Positions 10,761 to 23,471 of a stretch of DNA of 64,000 nucleotides are shown in pieces. The translations under genes and the position numbers were made by a program. A model generated the notes under the pieces. It saw only the letters and a list, made by a program, of their open reading frames with translations. It was not told the DNA's origin and searched no databases. Every line of letters starts with the position of its first letter. The first letter of the stretch is position 1. Origin of the DNA: Silene conica (lineage: Eukaryota > Streptophyta > Magnoliopsida > Caryophyllales > Caryophyllaceae); assembly GCA_029255685.2 (NCBI GenBank), contig CM055313.2, forward strand, positions 54,475,579 to 54,539,578. Reading direction: 5' to 3'.

Positions 10761-12550
10761 TAGTTATACAGCAGTTTAATTTGAACGTGTTCTACACTGA
10801 AAAGAAGATAAAACAGAACCATATAAGCAATTGTTGTGATTTAAATCTATATTAAATTGTATTTAAACTCGTAGACTCATGCATTTATATAATTGATCTC
10901 CCTCAAGAATTATATAAATGATCCCAAGACTCAATTTCCGTATATTGATAAGCCCACAGTTTGGCTAAATCCACCATTGGAACTCTTGGTCAATAGATTT
11001 CCGTAAATCCTATCTATTAGTCCATCTCAGTCACTAGATATTATTGAGTGACCATGATGTTGAGATAAAATAAATCATCTGTTCCCACTTACCCGACGTA
11101 GAAGGGGTCATATTATGCCTACCGACGAAGAAGGGATTCATGGGAGGCTGATTTATAAAGACTATTCTCAATTTTTGGTTATACGAGGAAGACCCCATCA
11201 ACTTATATTTATCCATTTTAAGTGAACTAATATCTAGCATATGCGTGAATGAATTAAATAAAGTGATGGCTTTGCAATTGACATGTGACATCTGTATTGT
11301 CACAGAAAACTAACGCGTAACCTCTACATGAGTCAGTTTTCAGGCATGTTATAGGTGGTTTGGTTTTAGGCGGAATATGATGCAAGCTATTATCGATGAA
11401 AGTATAAAATAAATGCGATAAACGTAAATAAAAGTCCTAGTGTGGCCTATCCTACCAAAATAAACATAAAACAACTTGGAATCCACCGTTGGACCCTAGA
11501 AGCTTGTCTTGATGTTCCATCTTGGTCCTTGCAGCGGGAGTGAGCATCCGGTCTCCGTCTTTGGTCTTCACAAAATTACTAATTTAAATTACAAATATAA
11601 TCCTATTTACATTCTAATTTAAATACAAAAGTAATTACATGGCAAAAACAAAAAACGGAGATACAAGATCTCAAAATTACAAGCACGACTGTGTCCCATC
11701 ATTACGGTAACACAATCTACTAAGGCCACACTAAGTTACAACCGTTTGCAAAATTAAATACGTTATTGAAAGCATTCACAAGGCATTCAACAAGACGATA
11801 AATAAAATGCATCAACTAAATAAAATTCATACATGACATAATACTGTTATTATGATTAATAAATTTTTACCAAACCACCTTACAAGATTAAAATTATGTG
11901 ATTATACCGTTTTAATCACCCAATTTTAATAAATTTATAATCCTATTATCTTAAACCGTTTTAAAATAATATGTATCAAACGAGGGTGAACCGTTTCACA
12001 AAATTAATAATATACTATTTCCGTATATAGTATATTACTAAAGGCCATGTGAAAATAAAACATGTTATTTTCGGAAAAATAAAAAAAAACGAGTTTTGTT
12101 ACGGGGGGAGGTCGACCGACCTATACATGTGGTCGACCGACCTCCAGACGAGAAACAGAAACTTTCTGTAAAAGCATAATCGGTCGACCGACCTATCAAT
12201 TAGGTCGACCGACCAACAGGCAGTAAAAACGAATTTCAGAAAACGCAAAACGCTGCACTTTTTGAAATCAAAACAAGTTTTTACCTTTTAAACTTTGATT
12301 AAAACAAGTAAATCAAGATTAACAACAACAAGGGTTCACATATTGTCAAGAATATCGATTAATTAACAATATGTAAACAAGAATCGAAAAACAAGATCGA
12401 TTACTCACAAAAGGAAAACTGTCGAAACAGAAACAAACACAGGAGGCGGTCGACCGACCGCAACAGGAGGTCGATCGACCGGCTCAGCGACAGAAAACGA
12501 TTTTTCAGGTTTTAAAACTTTTGAAAAACACAAAAGTAAAATTTTCATGG
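10761..12550 (-). other. Copia 5' leader, non-coding
   Basis: This is about 1.8 kb between primer binding site and Gag start, A/T-rich with no convincing ORF. The part around 11690-12060 is clearly related to the leader of the second copia copy (52871-53200), sharing for example the stretch around CTAAGGCCACACTAAG. Three GC-rich hairpin cassettes occur near the primer binding site. Confidence 0.7.
12110..12480 (-). repeat. Three GGTCGACCGACC hairpin cassettes in the copia leader
   Basis: Cassettes lie at 12110-12142, 12182-12214 and 12448-12480. Each is a 12-nt arm, a 9-nt spacer and a second 12-nt arm. The first two have identical arms GGTCGACCGACC. The third has GGTCGATCGACC as its second arm. 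In element-sense RNA (minus strand) the arms read GGUCGGUCGACC, so the two arms of the first two cassettes pair over all 12 positions, with two central G-U wobbles and a 9-nt loop. Spacers differ in every case while arms are conserved. Function is unknown. Confidence 0.85.
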
Positions 12551-12566
12551 CCTGGCTATGATACCA
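12551..12566 (-). promoter_or_regulatory. Copia primer binding site (initiator tRNA-Met type)
   Basis: On the minus strand TGGTATCATAGCCAGG begins 2 nt inside the LTR end. It resembles the plant copia site TGGTATCAGAGC, complementary to initiator tRNA-Met, with one difference. Confidence 0.85.
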
Positions 12567-12568
12567 CT

Positions 12569-13562
12569 TGTGGGGAATAAAGCATGTATTCGCCCTAAAC
12601 TTGCAGGATTATAATGAAATTTACAGTTGTGAATATTGTCATAAGATAAATAATACATGAAAAGGAGTACAACCTTTGGTCCTTGTGCGAAAGGCCTAAG
12701 AACAGGAATTAACACAAATTCCCTCCTATAACTTGCACCCAAGACTTAGATTGAGACGTGGCCGCGTGTGCTAGAAATCCTCTCCAACTACCTTGCAATA
12801 TAGGGAGAGCCTTTTGAGTTTTAGATGTAAGATCTGGGTTATAGGAGAAGAATGCTCTCAAACCCTAATTCTTCTTGAGATTTATTTTTACAGTGCAACA
12901 AGAGTGTATGACATAAGGAGAAGTCTTCTCCTTATGTACTACACTTCGGCCGAAATTCTCGAATAGGGTAAGAGTGGGCTTTCCACTCTTACCTTATTCT
13001 GATTCGTGATTCGACCCATTTAGCTAAAAGTTGTTCGCGGGTTTTATTTATAAATCGTAACATGTTATCAGATATTAATACAGTCGATATATTAATAATG
13101 GTCTGATAAAAACGATATTGTATAATTACCCAAATTAATATAACTGTTTATATTAATACGCGAATACAATATTTAATTAAATATAACCGTTTATATTTAA
13201 TTTACGAATTAATCATGTAATCTGTATTAGCTAAAATTATTTAATCCGTATTAAATAATAATCTCAACATCTTATCGACTAATTCAATAGTCAATACCTC
13301 TGACTAACTGTTTAGTCGTATCCGGCATAAATGTGACTGTATTTTCATACCTTCACATCTCTCAAACGTGTCCTATAGGTGTGACGTATAGGGACCAGTT
13401 GATCACCGCCATCCGTATGACAATAACGTTAAACTTATCTAGCAAGCCAACCGTTATTGATAAACGTGGATCAACTAGTAATAATACAGAAGTATGCCCT
13501 TGTGATCCTTAAAGAGATTTAGTAAGTCATTGTACTTAATTGTCAAGGACACCAACCCCAAC
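12569..13562 (-). repeat. 5' LTR of the copia element
   Basis: It is 994 bp long. The minus-strand ends are TGTTGGGG and CCCCACA. It is related to the LTR at 53435-54483, which has the same end structure and similar terminal text. Confidence 0.88.
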
Positions 13563-13978
13563 AAATAATTACCACATATAATAGTCGTCGAAACACGTCA
13601 ACTTGAGTAAATATTGAAGCACATAGACTTCGACAAATCAATTAGCACATAATTATATCTCCGAACAATAAAAGAATATTAAGATCGGTAGAATCATGTT
13701 ATGCAGTAAAATAGAATCAGAGTAGCTAACACTTATATACACTTGAAATTTTAACACAAAGTTAACATATTTACACCAATGTAGACAATCAGCAGATTCG
13801 TAGTTCATAATTGACAACGTAAAACATTTCATGTTCATAATCATATTATCGAAACAAAATCATATTTTAGAATAATATTTGGAAAAGGCATAGGGCAAAA
13901 TTAATTAATGTAATAAGACAAAGCATTGACATGTTTCGCGAGGTATACATCAATCATAGACTAGCAAGACCGCTTAAC

Positions 13979-14457
13979 ACTAGCAAGCAATGAACACTAA
14001 ACACAGGCTTAAAGCTCTTAATATCATACCTGAAGATTCGTGTTGTATCTGTGCAGTAGCATCAGAGAGACTGCAACATTTGTTCTGTGAATGTAAGTAC
14101 AGCAGCATCATTTTGCAGGGTATACAGGACTGGATGCACTTCAGAATTGACACTGGTTTGAGTATGCAGAGAAGGTTGAGGTTCAAAGGTTCCAAATTAC
14201 AAAGAGCAGTGAGGAATGGAGCTTTGAATGCTATTGTTTACCATATTTGGTACCAAAGGAACAAGAGTCGTTGTGAGCAAATTCTGACTAGGCCTGATGT
14301 TGTAATAGGTAGAATTAAGCAAGAATTAGTCTCTCTTTTTACATGTCGTATGCATTATAATCTAAGTCACTCTGATCAGGCCTTTCTTCGAGGTCTTTTC
14401 TAGGTGCTCTCTTGTACTCTCTCATTATATATAATACTTACCCTTTACCAAAAAAAA
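13979..14457 (+). mobile_element. 5'-truncated LINE insertion with poly-A tail and target duplication
   Basis: The insert is absent from the otherwise homologous copy B (empty site at about 32775-32787). It is flanked by a 13-bp duplication AAGACCGCTTAAC (13966-13978 and 14458-14470) and ends in a run of A. These are the marks of target-primed reverse transcription by a LINE. Only the last 479 bp of the LINE were copied. Confidence 0.9.
13990..14403 (+). pseudogene. LINE ORF2 C-terminus with RT zinc-binding (zf-RVT) domain
   Basis: This 137-codon remnant starts MNTKHRLKAL and holds the cysteine/histidine pattern DSCCICAVASERLQHLFCEC, typical of the zf-RVT domain at the C-terminus of plant non-LTR retrotransposon polyproteins. 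The remainder (IVYHIWYQRNKSRCEQ) also fits. The N-terminal endonuclease and RT domains are absent because of 5' truncation, so the visible Met is not the original start. It is not a functional gene. Confidence 0.8.
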
Positions 14458-16679
14458 AAGACCGCTTAACATTCTTAGATATTAATAAGTTAAGATTACG
14501 TAGGTACATTTCCATCCACGCACATTACATCATTTATCATGAAACTGGTAATACATACGACTCGCAATTTAAGGGTTCATATAATATGCACAATTAAACG
14601 TCCGGGCAGGATTTCGTCAACACGTAGCTACAAAATTTGTCATGTTGTAACAGTCACTCTAGTTATCAAAACTTCAAGTGTTATCACGGATAATCATCAC
14701 TTTGGAAAATATTTTGAAACTTTGGAAACATTGAAGTGGTAATTTATGGCAATTTATAAACACGAATGAAAGGAAAATTTTAGGAGCTATAGACCGAAAC
14801 AAGACTACGCGGGGACATTCTGACTCTTCTTTACTAAAACATTGTTCTCGTAAATTGTAGCTCATGAATTATGAAAATTTAACGATAAAAGTAAACGAAT
14901 TCGCAAGACTAGTACTTCCATAAATCACATGTCAACCACGTACGAACTCAATATATTATGATCAAAGTTTAACATAGCAAATGTAATTCAGTTTGTGACA
15001 TAACAATATACAGGATGGTGTTATAATTCCTATTAGCTCAGTGAATTAGACAACATATACCATAAATGTATGAAAGAACATTAACACGGTGCACATTGTT
15101 CAAATAATCACCATTACTTATAACACTTAGATTGCTATATCATGCTAAGAATTTTACCAGTCAAATTTCATTCTACCACTTGTCAAGACTCTTCTCTGAT
15201 AAATATGATTTTTAACATCACGTGCGAACATCACATCATTATTTTGAGGTCATATCACTAGAAGTAAGAGCGTCGGTATAATAGAAACTATTTTATATAG
15301 GAATAAGCAAGGTTACTATATCATATTGTAAAGTACACATTCATATTATATGCCTACTATTCAGGTTACTATCGCCATATCAGGATATCACATGGTCGCA
15401 TCATATAATTCACATTTGATTAAACTTTTGTATGGAACTTACATAACTCACAGATTCACTAATTAAACATTATGCAACAATTCACAAGTCATAATTAATT
15501 ATCCGCAAAGCTATCTTGCGAGCTATTATAACTTTTAGAGAGTATAATTAATTAACTACTCATAGGAGAAAGAAACAAATGCATATTTCAAGGGAATCAT
15601 TTATAACAGTTTCCAGCAATACGACAGAAAATTAGATAGCTTGCAAAAAGTACTATTAAATAACATCTCATTAGCATTTTTCGTGAATATTCTAGGCAAT
15701 GGAGTTGAAATTATGCATAAACAATAAACATGTTCTAAATGGGTTTCTTTACAAAAACCTGAGTCATAACGGGACTGTGCCGTAACAATCTAACCATTGT
15801 CAACTAAAACATTTATTTCTCTCAAATATAACTCGTACAAACATGAAACCAAAAGCATTAGAAAGCTAACTCCGAAGGTTATCACACATAAAATTTTCAT
15901 ACTTAAATATGGAACACATTTAAGATGACAGCCCATACAAACAAGGTAACATTCTTGATATTTATTAAAATTTTGGTCCCGTTACAATATCACATTACTA
16001 CATCGTAGCTCACCCATTCATTTTCCGGAACACGTTGACATATCATTTGAAGCATATACATCACTTTATACCACATTAACATTCATTCCTCATTTCAACT
16101 AAGTTGTCTTCTAAAACACAGTAAGGTTTTCGAAACTGGAAGTAGAATCAACCAGACAACTCAATGTTTATACATGTATATACAAATGTAACACATAACT
16201 ATATGTCATTTATGGTTTGGGGCAACATATTCCGCATATCACTAGACATGGATTACTACTATATATAAGTTTGATAATTCGTATCCAAATACCCACAATA
16301 TATTACGTAGTTACAATAATCATTTAAATGGCCAGATAATCTCATGGACATCTCAAACACCAATCATACTATGACCACATCACCATATCTCACATATCCT
16401 TCTAACGCACGTCATAAATCACAACTCACATACTACTTACCTCATTCTTTTCCTGCAAAAACGTTAGCACAAAATAACTGGGTCACTATATAGTCTACCC
16501 CACTCTTCAATTACTCTTACTGTGTTCCCGAGACAGAACCGAAAGGGCCCATGGTTTGGTGTGAGGGGGCCCCTAACTCATCCCGTTCCTTTTTGGGGCT
16601 CTTATCAGTTTCATCTCGGGGTTTATTTTATTTGACTCTTCCTACGCTCTTTATTATTCATTTGGTTTAGGCCTGAGGA

Positions 16680-16697
16680 TCGTTCGCTCTGATACCA
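16680..16697 (-). promoter_or_regulatory. Primer binding site of LARD copy A
   Basis: The minus strand reads TGGTATCAGAGCGAACGA, the initiator tRNA-Met type site. It lies 3 nt from the LTR start at 16701. The same site occurs beside LTR B at about 34993-35010. Confidence 0.85.
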
Positions 16698-17110
16698 CTT
16701 TGTAACACCCCCATTTATTTAAGGGCATGTACTAGGACTCCTCAGATAAATAAGGGTGTTACCATCTCGGTTTCCCGAGGCAGTAGATACAAAGGAAAGA
16801 TAAACAGTACTTTAATTAAAAGTTAAACTCCATAACATGTTCTTACAACTGTATCAAAACTGACTTATAAAATGAAAGTACAACTCATGATAAACTGACT
16901 ATGGTGATCTATACTCTAGTCTGGTCCAGATCCAAGCTCTCTCTTCCCATAGCTTCCCATAGTCTCAACCACCTGTCAATCTGCTCCCCAGTAATTGGTT
17001 CATCACAGGTGATCACGAATACACAGGGTCAACCACGAGGTTGAGTAGAGGAAAGAAATAAACAAACGAACAATATTATATATATATATATAGGGATTCA
17101 ATCATCCCTT

Positions 17111-17268
17111 CTCCGCACCGATCACAAGGCCATTAACTCCGCACCGATCACAAGGCCATTAACTCCGCACCGATCACAACACCCATTAACTCCGCACCGA
17201 TCACAACACCCATTAACTCCGCACCGATCACAACACCCATTAACTCCGCACCGATCACAACACCCATT
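17111..17268. repeat. Six 26-27-bp tandem repeats in LTR A
   Basis: The repeat unit begins CTCCGCACCGATCACAA. Two units continue GGCCATTAA and the following ones CACCCATTAA. The same array with the same order of variants is present in LTR B (about 35420-35576), so it predates the duplication. An apparent Cys/Gly-rich minus-strand ORF here is just translated repeat. Confidence 0.9.
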
Positions 17269-17616
17269 TCTCATCACCTCATATCGTATCGCAGAAATAT
17301 ATAATCGAATAACACAATATTCCAAATCATGTGACAACGTAAAATAATCATGGTTAACATCAAACAATCAAGTAATCATCATTATATGCGTAGTAATTCC
17401 CCTACCTCAACTGGCGGAACCGAAATGACAACCACTCAGCAGCTAGAACTGTTCCACGCGGAAACCGTCACCTAAACATATAATATTTAACAATTACTAA
17501 ATATAGTAACTTACTAAATTTGGAAAGTTTCCGAATTAGAAACTTCCCGAAATAGAAACTTACCCAAAACACCCAAAACCTTAAACTACAAGAAACCTAT
17601 ACTAATATAATACTAA

Positions 17617-17641
17617 TAATACTAAATATAATAATAATAAT

Positions 17642-17680
<39 letters not shown>

Positions 17681-17685
17681 TATAA
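17617..17685. repeat. AAT trinucleotide microsatellite
   Basis: AAT/ATA repeats occur inside LTR A, just after the point where homology with LTR B ends. Confidence 0.85.
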
Positions 17686-18124
17686 AACAACCGACATCCC
17701 CCCAACACCCATAACCCGCGACACCAAGGAACCCAACCACTCACTACCACACCTCACCGCCGACAACCCCCCACAACTCCCTCACTCTCCTCAACACGTC
17801 CCACCACCAATACCCAGCAGCTGTCCAACAGCGCCGGCGCGTCAAATTGAGGCCACCACCACACCCCTGTTCCATACAAACACCACATACGAAAACAACT
17901 ACCTAACCCCTCGCAGCCACCACAGACGCCCCTGCCACCCCCATGAGCACCACCGTATCACAACCCTAACCAGTGACTGTCTACAAGTATAAACCCGACG
18001 CACAAACCGACAGTTTACACGCATAAACCCGACGCCAACCGTTGGCAACCCTAGCGTCACCACCATCTCAACCCGACGACCGACGTGGTGTCACCGTGTC
18101 AACCTCCCCCGAGTCAACGGTGAC

Positions 18125-19348
18125 TGATACGTGCCTATTTTATGCATTTTATTTATTCTTTTGGCACGTATTTTCTTATATTTTTGTGACTTTTAGTTGC
18201 TATTTCTCCCGAAACGGTTTACTTTGGCATTTCTATGTTTTAAATGTAGGAATACGCGGAAGTGGAAAAAACCGAACTTTAATCGCCCTCCGGAAGTTGT
18301 TTTGAGTAATAATGCGGAGCAAAGATCCGGATGCACATCCAAGTGTTGTTTATGGGCCAAATTCAAGCTGATACGTACAAGAAAAGGTCGACCGACCTAA
18401 GCCAGAATACGGAAAAGCCCAATGTCAACAGAAGCGGTCGACCGACCCGGAAAAGAGGTTGACCGACCCAGAAATTGTGTCCGCGTCTTTTATTTCGTGT
18501 TTTACTTACCTAATCTTGTAATTAGAACTTATTTAAGGAGACCTAAACACGAAAATTAGGTCAAGCACTCCATGTTAGTCAAAACTCCATAGTTAGAAAA
18601 AGATTTTATTCAAGTTTTCATCTTTTGTTCTTAATTCCAATTAAGTTGTAAGTTTGCTACAATTAATCTTTCCTTTTAATTTAATCTTGTTGTTCATCTT
18701 ATTGTTGTTTCTCAATTCATGTTTTCCCTTTTATTGTCATCTTTAATTATGTTGATTCCTTTGATGTTCTTAGTTCTTGTTATTATTAGTTTCATAATTA
18801 AAAGTATGCATAGCTAACTCTTGTGATTAGGAATTAGGGGAACCATGGTAAAGACTTGATTTTGATAAGTTTAATGATTGAATTACCAATCCCCCATTGT
18901 TGTTGGTGAACTAATCCTTAGGATTGAAAGATTATTAGGATTAGTTTAACAACAACTTTGGGATTGCCATATGAACGAAAGTGTAGTGCTTTTCTAGGAA
19001 CCCTAAGACCGTAAGGATTGGATAGAATATTGACCTAAAGGTTTATTCTTTGTTCCTTGGGATTGTGTTATTTGGTTATTTTACCTTTCATTGACTTGTT
19101 TTGACCATGGGGAACCAAAGTTCCTAATCTCCTTTTTATCTTATTTTAATTCTCTTGTTTATTTGCTCTTTTAGTTGTTAGTTCAAATCTCAAATCAACC
19201 TCCCTTTTTTTGGTTACTTGTAATAGACTTTAAATTCACAAACATAATTAACCTTGTCTCCTTGTGGTTCGACCCTTGACTTATCCTATCTAGTTTAAGC
19301 TGAGGTTTTATAAATCTTATCTTTGGCACCTCTCAACGACGGGTGTCA
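18125..19348 (+). repeat. Athila-like 5' LTR
   Basis: It is 1224 bp long, starting TGATACGTGCC and ending GACGGGTGTCA. It carries a single hairpin arm at 18386-18397 (the 3' LTR has the full cassette there) and a cassette at 18436-18468 with one arm changed to GGTTGACCGACC. Confidence 0.95.
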
Positions 19349-19370
19349 AATTTTGGCGCCGTTGCCGGGG
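19349..19370 (+). promoter_or_regulatory. Athila-like primer binding site
   Basis: TTGGCGCCGTTGCCGGGG starts within a few nt of the LTR end. This is the common Athila/Tat-type tRNA primer site. Confidence 0.85.
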
Positions 19371-19529
19371 AGACGGTATAATTTTGTTTGTTAGTTTTTA
19401 GTTTATTTTTCTTGTCTTAAGGAACTTAGGTTCCTTAAGACCATTACTTACCTTTTCCTCTAGTGTTGTTTTCTGCATACTAGAAGACATGTTTTTGAGA
19501 GGAAGGCTTGAGTACTCTCTTGTTTAGAC

Positions 19530-20645
19530 ATGGATTCTATTTATGACCACCTACAGCCAAAGGCTCAAGATTTACCAAAAGGATTCGCCTTGCCTACTCC
19601 CACAACTGGTTCCTTTGAGCTCCACGCGAATAACATCATTCTGGTGGAACGAAGTCAGTTTTCTGGTCTACCCAACGAGGATCCGTTGAAGCATGTTACG
19701 ACATTCACGGATTATTGCTGTTCCATACGCATACCTGCCGGGGTGACTCGGGATGAGGTGCTGGCAATGATGTTCCTGTATTCATTAAAAGATGTCGCGC
19801 GAGATTGGTACCGTTACCTTGATAGGGCAGCTGAGAAGGTTACGGATTGGACTTCCTTGGCATTGGCTTTTTATAGGAAATACTTTCCCCTTGCAAAGGC
19901 CGATGACTTGAGAAGCCAAATCACTAACTTTCAACAAGGGCCAGATGAAGGATTTTGTGAAGCATGGGATCGGTTCAAGGATTTGGTCCGTTCTATCCCT
20001 CACCATAACTTTCAACAATGGTACTTATGTAACCAATTTTACAACACCCTTTACGATGACTACAAGGTGATTCTTGATGCGGCCGCCAATGGGAGATTCC
20101 AGAACAACACCAACCATATGAAGGGTTGGGAAACCATTGAATACATGGCGGTGCATAGGGCTGCCTTTAAGAGTTCACGTGGGAATTCCCGAAGGCTGAA
20201 TGTGGAGATGAATAGAGTGATGGCTCTTGAGACAAGCGTTGAAGCCCGTTTTGAAAAGCTTGAGGCGACCCAGCTGAAGCTTGAAAGTGTGAACCTAGTT
20301 ACTACGGTTGACAACACGGGTGAGATTGTGGAATTGAGAGAGTTTGTTCGTGTTCTAACAAAACAGGTTATAGAGATGGGAAAGGCTCAAATCGCTTCCA
20401 CGAAGGCTTTTGAAGAACAATTGATAAACATAGCCAACCAAACAACTAGCTCTCCAGCTAGTCGTGAAGGACCCATAGAGACGCTGAATGCTATAAATCT
20501 TAGGAGTGGTCGTGCTTATGAAGGACCAGCCCCAAAGGATAACTCTGCTGAAGCTCAAAACGAAGAAATTAATCCCATGAAAAGGTCAGGAGGTCGACCG
20601 ACCCCTACTGTAGGTCGACCGACCTCGAGTCCTGACGTGAGATAG
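19530..20645 (+). pseudogene. Athila-like Gag, ended by a premature stop
   Basis: This has 371 codons from ATG 19530. The retrotransposon Gag core is visible at about residues 45-200 (DEVLAMMFLYSLKDVARDWY, then WTSLALAFYRKYFP and EAWDRFKDLVRSIP). It would form the particle. A coiled-coil-like segment (about 225-300) follows. The C-terminus is an insertion of the hairpin cassette that translates as GRPTPTVGRPTS. A TAG then interrupts the Gag-Pol frame, which continues in the same frame beyond it through a second cassette. Without that stop, Gag and protease would be one ORF. Confidence 0.88.
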
Positions 20646-20717
20646 ATTTCTGGAAAACAAAAAAATTCCGATGATACAGAGTCTGGTCGACCGAGCTCTA
20701 CGCCAGGTCGACCGACC
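20592..20717 (+). repeat. Two hairpin cassettes within Gag coding sequence
   Basis: Cassettes lie at 20592-20624 (two perfect arms GGTCGACCGACC, spacer CCTACTGTA) and 20685-20717 (first arm GGTCGACCGAGC, second perfect, spacer TCTACGCCA). Both have exact 12-9-12 geometry. As 33-nt units they keep the reading frame and encode GRPT-type peptides. Confidence 0.9.
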
Positions 20718-20825
20718 AGTGTTCCTGAGCAGAATGCAGATTTAACTCCCGAATCGCTGGATCCCTCCCTCATTCGGGGCCTTACTGAGATATTACAGCT
20801 GAAAAAGCCAAGGGTTGCTGATCCT

Positions 20826-23459
20826 ATGGCTAATGTCACCGTTCCCTATCCCGAAAGACTGAAAAATTCAAAAGAGGATCGGAAGTTCGGTAAGTTTTTG
20901 GAGATGGTGAAGAATCTTGAGGTAACCATCCCTTTTACAGATTTAAGTACCCAGGTACCTTCTTATGCTAAATTCATGAAAGATATTTTGAGTCGCAAGA
21001 GGAATTTTCAGGACGACGGTGCTGTTGCTTTTGTGGAGGAATGTTATGTTCTTTCACAAAATAATATAGCACCCAAGTTAAAAGACCCAGGTAGTTTTTC
21101 TATCCCTTGTACCATAGGTAATCATATTATAGGGAAAGCCCTTTGTGATCCAGGGACTAGTGTCAGTGTTATACCTTATTCTGTATGTGAAAGACTTAAT
21201 TTAGGTAGACTTAAAGTCACCGATATTACCCTGCAGATGGCTGATAGATCAACCCAAAGACCATTAGGGGTCTTAGAGGATGTCCCAGTTAGAGTGGGAA
21301 AGTTCTTTATTCCTGTTGATTTCGTTGTTTTAGACATTGCTGAGGATAGTCAAATACCTATTATTTTAGGTTGACCATTTTTACACACAGATGGGGCTGT
21401 AAGAGATGTCAAACGCGGGATCATTACTTTAGAGGTTGGAGATGACACTATCGAGTTTAGCCTTGCCCATAAAGCAACTATTCCTACTGATGATACTTGT
21501 TGCTCCATTGATATTATAGACAGGAATGTTATCCTTAATTGGAGGAAATCCTTGACCAAGGATCCTTTAGATGATCTGACATTTTTGGATAACTGTGCAG
21601 GTAATCCAGCTGAGGATGCTGAAGAGCTGGATGTGATAGAAGCAGAGGAAGAGGAGTATGAGTTTACTAAAGAAGAAAATGAGAAACTCATAAGCCTGGC
21701 TAATGCAAATCTGGTAAACATGTGATATTCCATTAGTACTGATTCTGTTCAGGCCGTTGAGGTAAAGGTACCAGAGCGTAAGCCACTTCCTCCTAATCTT
21801 AAGTATGTTTTCTTAGATGATACTGAACAGTACCCTGCAATTGTTAGTTCTAAACTTGATCCTGACCAACTTTCTGCCTTAATGACTGTTCTCAAAAAGA
21901 ATAGGGAAGCTTTAGGTTATTCTTTGGATGATATTAAGGGCATAAGCCCTGATGTTTGCATGCACAGAATAGAGTTAGAGGAAGGGCATAAGCCTTATAG
22001 ACAAGGACAACGTAAGTTGAATCCTAAGATGCAGGATGTGGTTATGGCTGAGGTAATGAAACTTCTTGATGCAGGTATTATCTATTCAGTTGGCAACTCC
22101 AAGTGGGTTAGCCCAGTTCAGGTGGTTCCTAAGAAAGGAGGAACCACAGTGGTTAAGAATGATAAAAATGAGTTAATACCCACTAGAGTTGTAACTGGGT
22201 GGCGGATGTGCATTGATTATAGACAATTAAATGCCGCCACCAAGAAAGACCATTTCCCCCTTCCTTTTGTTGACCAAATGACTGAAAGACTGGCTTCTAA
22301 TAAATTCTTCTGTTTTCTAGATGGTTATTCAGGTTTTTTCAAGATTCCCATCCATCCTGATGATCAGAGTAAGACTACTTTTTACTTGTCCACAGGGTGT
22401 TTTTGCTTATCGCATGATGCCTTTTGGGTTATGTAATGCTCATGCTACCTTTCAAAGGTGTATGATGGGTATCTTTTCTGACTTTATAGAAAACATTATG
22501 GAGGTATTTATGGATGATTTCTCTGTTTATGGTAATGTTTTTGATCAATGCTTAGCTAATCTTGATAAAGTCTTGCAGCGATGTATTGATGTAAACCTTG
22601 TCTTAAACTGAAAAAAGTGTCAGTTTATGGTTATTGAAGGGGTAGTGTTAGGGCATCTAATTTCTGATAAAGGTATACATGTAGATAAAGCAAAAGTGCA
22701 GGTGATTGAGCAATTACCCCCTCCTGTTAATGTTAAGGGGGTGAGAAGTTTCTTAGGACACGCAGGTTTCTACAGGCGTTTCATTAAAGACTTTTCTAAA
22801 ATTGCTAAACCACTTACACAATTGCTCCTTAAAGATGTTGTCTTTGATTTTACTGATGAGTGCCTTTCAGCTTTTAACAGGTTGAAGGAAGCTTTGATCT
22901 CAGCACCAATCATTCAGCCACCAGATTGGGATCTCCCCTTTAAGATCATGTGCGAGCTAGTGATTACGCTGTAGGTGTTGTGCTAGGTCAAAGGAAGAAC
23001 AAGGCTCTTAATGCTATATACTATGCGAGCCGCACCCTAGATGAGACTCAAGTCAACTATTTCACTACTGAGAAGGAGATGCTAGCTGTGATCTCTGCCT
23101 TAGAAAAATTCAGGTCCTATTTAGTAGGTAATAAGGTAATTGTTTACACTGACCATGCAGCTTTGAAAGGTCTTTTTCAGAAGAAGGATTCAAAGCCAAG
23201 GCTTTTGAGGTGGATACTCCTTCTCCAAGAGTTTGACATTGAGATTAGGGACAAGAAAGGCGCGGAAAACGTGGTAGCTGACCACCTATCTCGCCTGCAG
23301 CTGACTGATGGGGAAGATTCTTTACCTATTGATGATTCATTTCCTGATGAAAGTTTATTTATCATTAATAGTTCAGGTTCTTATCCCCCTCCTTGGTATG
23401 CTGATTTTGCTAACTTTGCTGTCACAGGTAAAATCCCTCCTGAGTTGTCATGGCAATAA
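20826..23459 (+). pseudogene. Athila-like protease, reverse transcriptase and RNase H
   Basis: Protease has ALCDPGTSVSVIPYS as its active-site region and ends PIILG before a TGA at 21372-21374, where related elements encode Arg. RT shows WRMCIDYRQLNAATKKDHFPLPF, FLDGYSGF, MPFGLCNAHATFQRC and the catalytic VFMDDFSVYG. RNase H shows [14 protein letters not shown] and [12 protein letters not shown]. Lesions are TGA at about 21723, a frameshift near 22390, TGA at about 22609 (Trp expected), a compensating frameshift near 22960 and TAA at 23457. Changes to TGA fit loss of C or G in CpG or methylated contexts. The enzyme set would make cDNA, but this copy cannot. Confidence 0.9.
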
Positions 23460-23471
23460 AAGAAGAGATTT

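Larger units (their letters stand above)
7263..13562 (-). mobile_element. Ty1/copia retrotransposon, 5' portion, split by the Tat element
   Basis: On the minus strand it comprises a 5' LTR (13562-12569), an initiator-Met-type primer binding site (12566-12551), a 1.8-kb leader, Gag-protease-integrase (10760-8406) and RT (8355-7263). Domain order GAG-PR-IN-RT is that of Ty1/copia. The remaining RT, RNase H and 3' LTR must lie beyond the Tat insertion, left of the window. The insertion site is visible because a second copy of the target at 32372 lacks it: there CTC is followed directly by AATAATTACC, whereas here the LTR end is followed by AATAATTACC. A related copia copy starts at 52871. Confidence 0.92.
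13563..16700 (-). mobile_element. LARD-like element, leader/internal region, copy A
   Basis: This A/T-rich non-coding region is nearly identical to 32372-35013 (copy B), apart from a LINE insertion and scattered substitutions. It ends at a primer binding site followed by LTR A at 16701. The left side continues beyond the nested copia element, outside the window. No coding domain was recognised. Long LTRs with a conserved but non-coding interior are the definition of large retrotransposon derivatives (LARDs). Confidence 0.72.

Noticed and set aside
17122..17367. Cys-rich minus-strand ORF with repeated CCDRCGVNG
   Set aside because: It is the translation of the 27-bp tandem repeat in LTR A and recurs at 35431-35676 in LTR B. 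There is no independent coding evidence.
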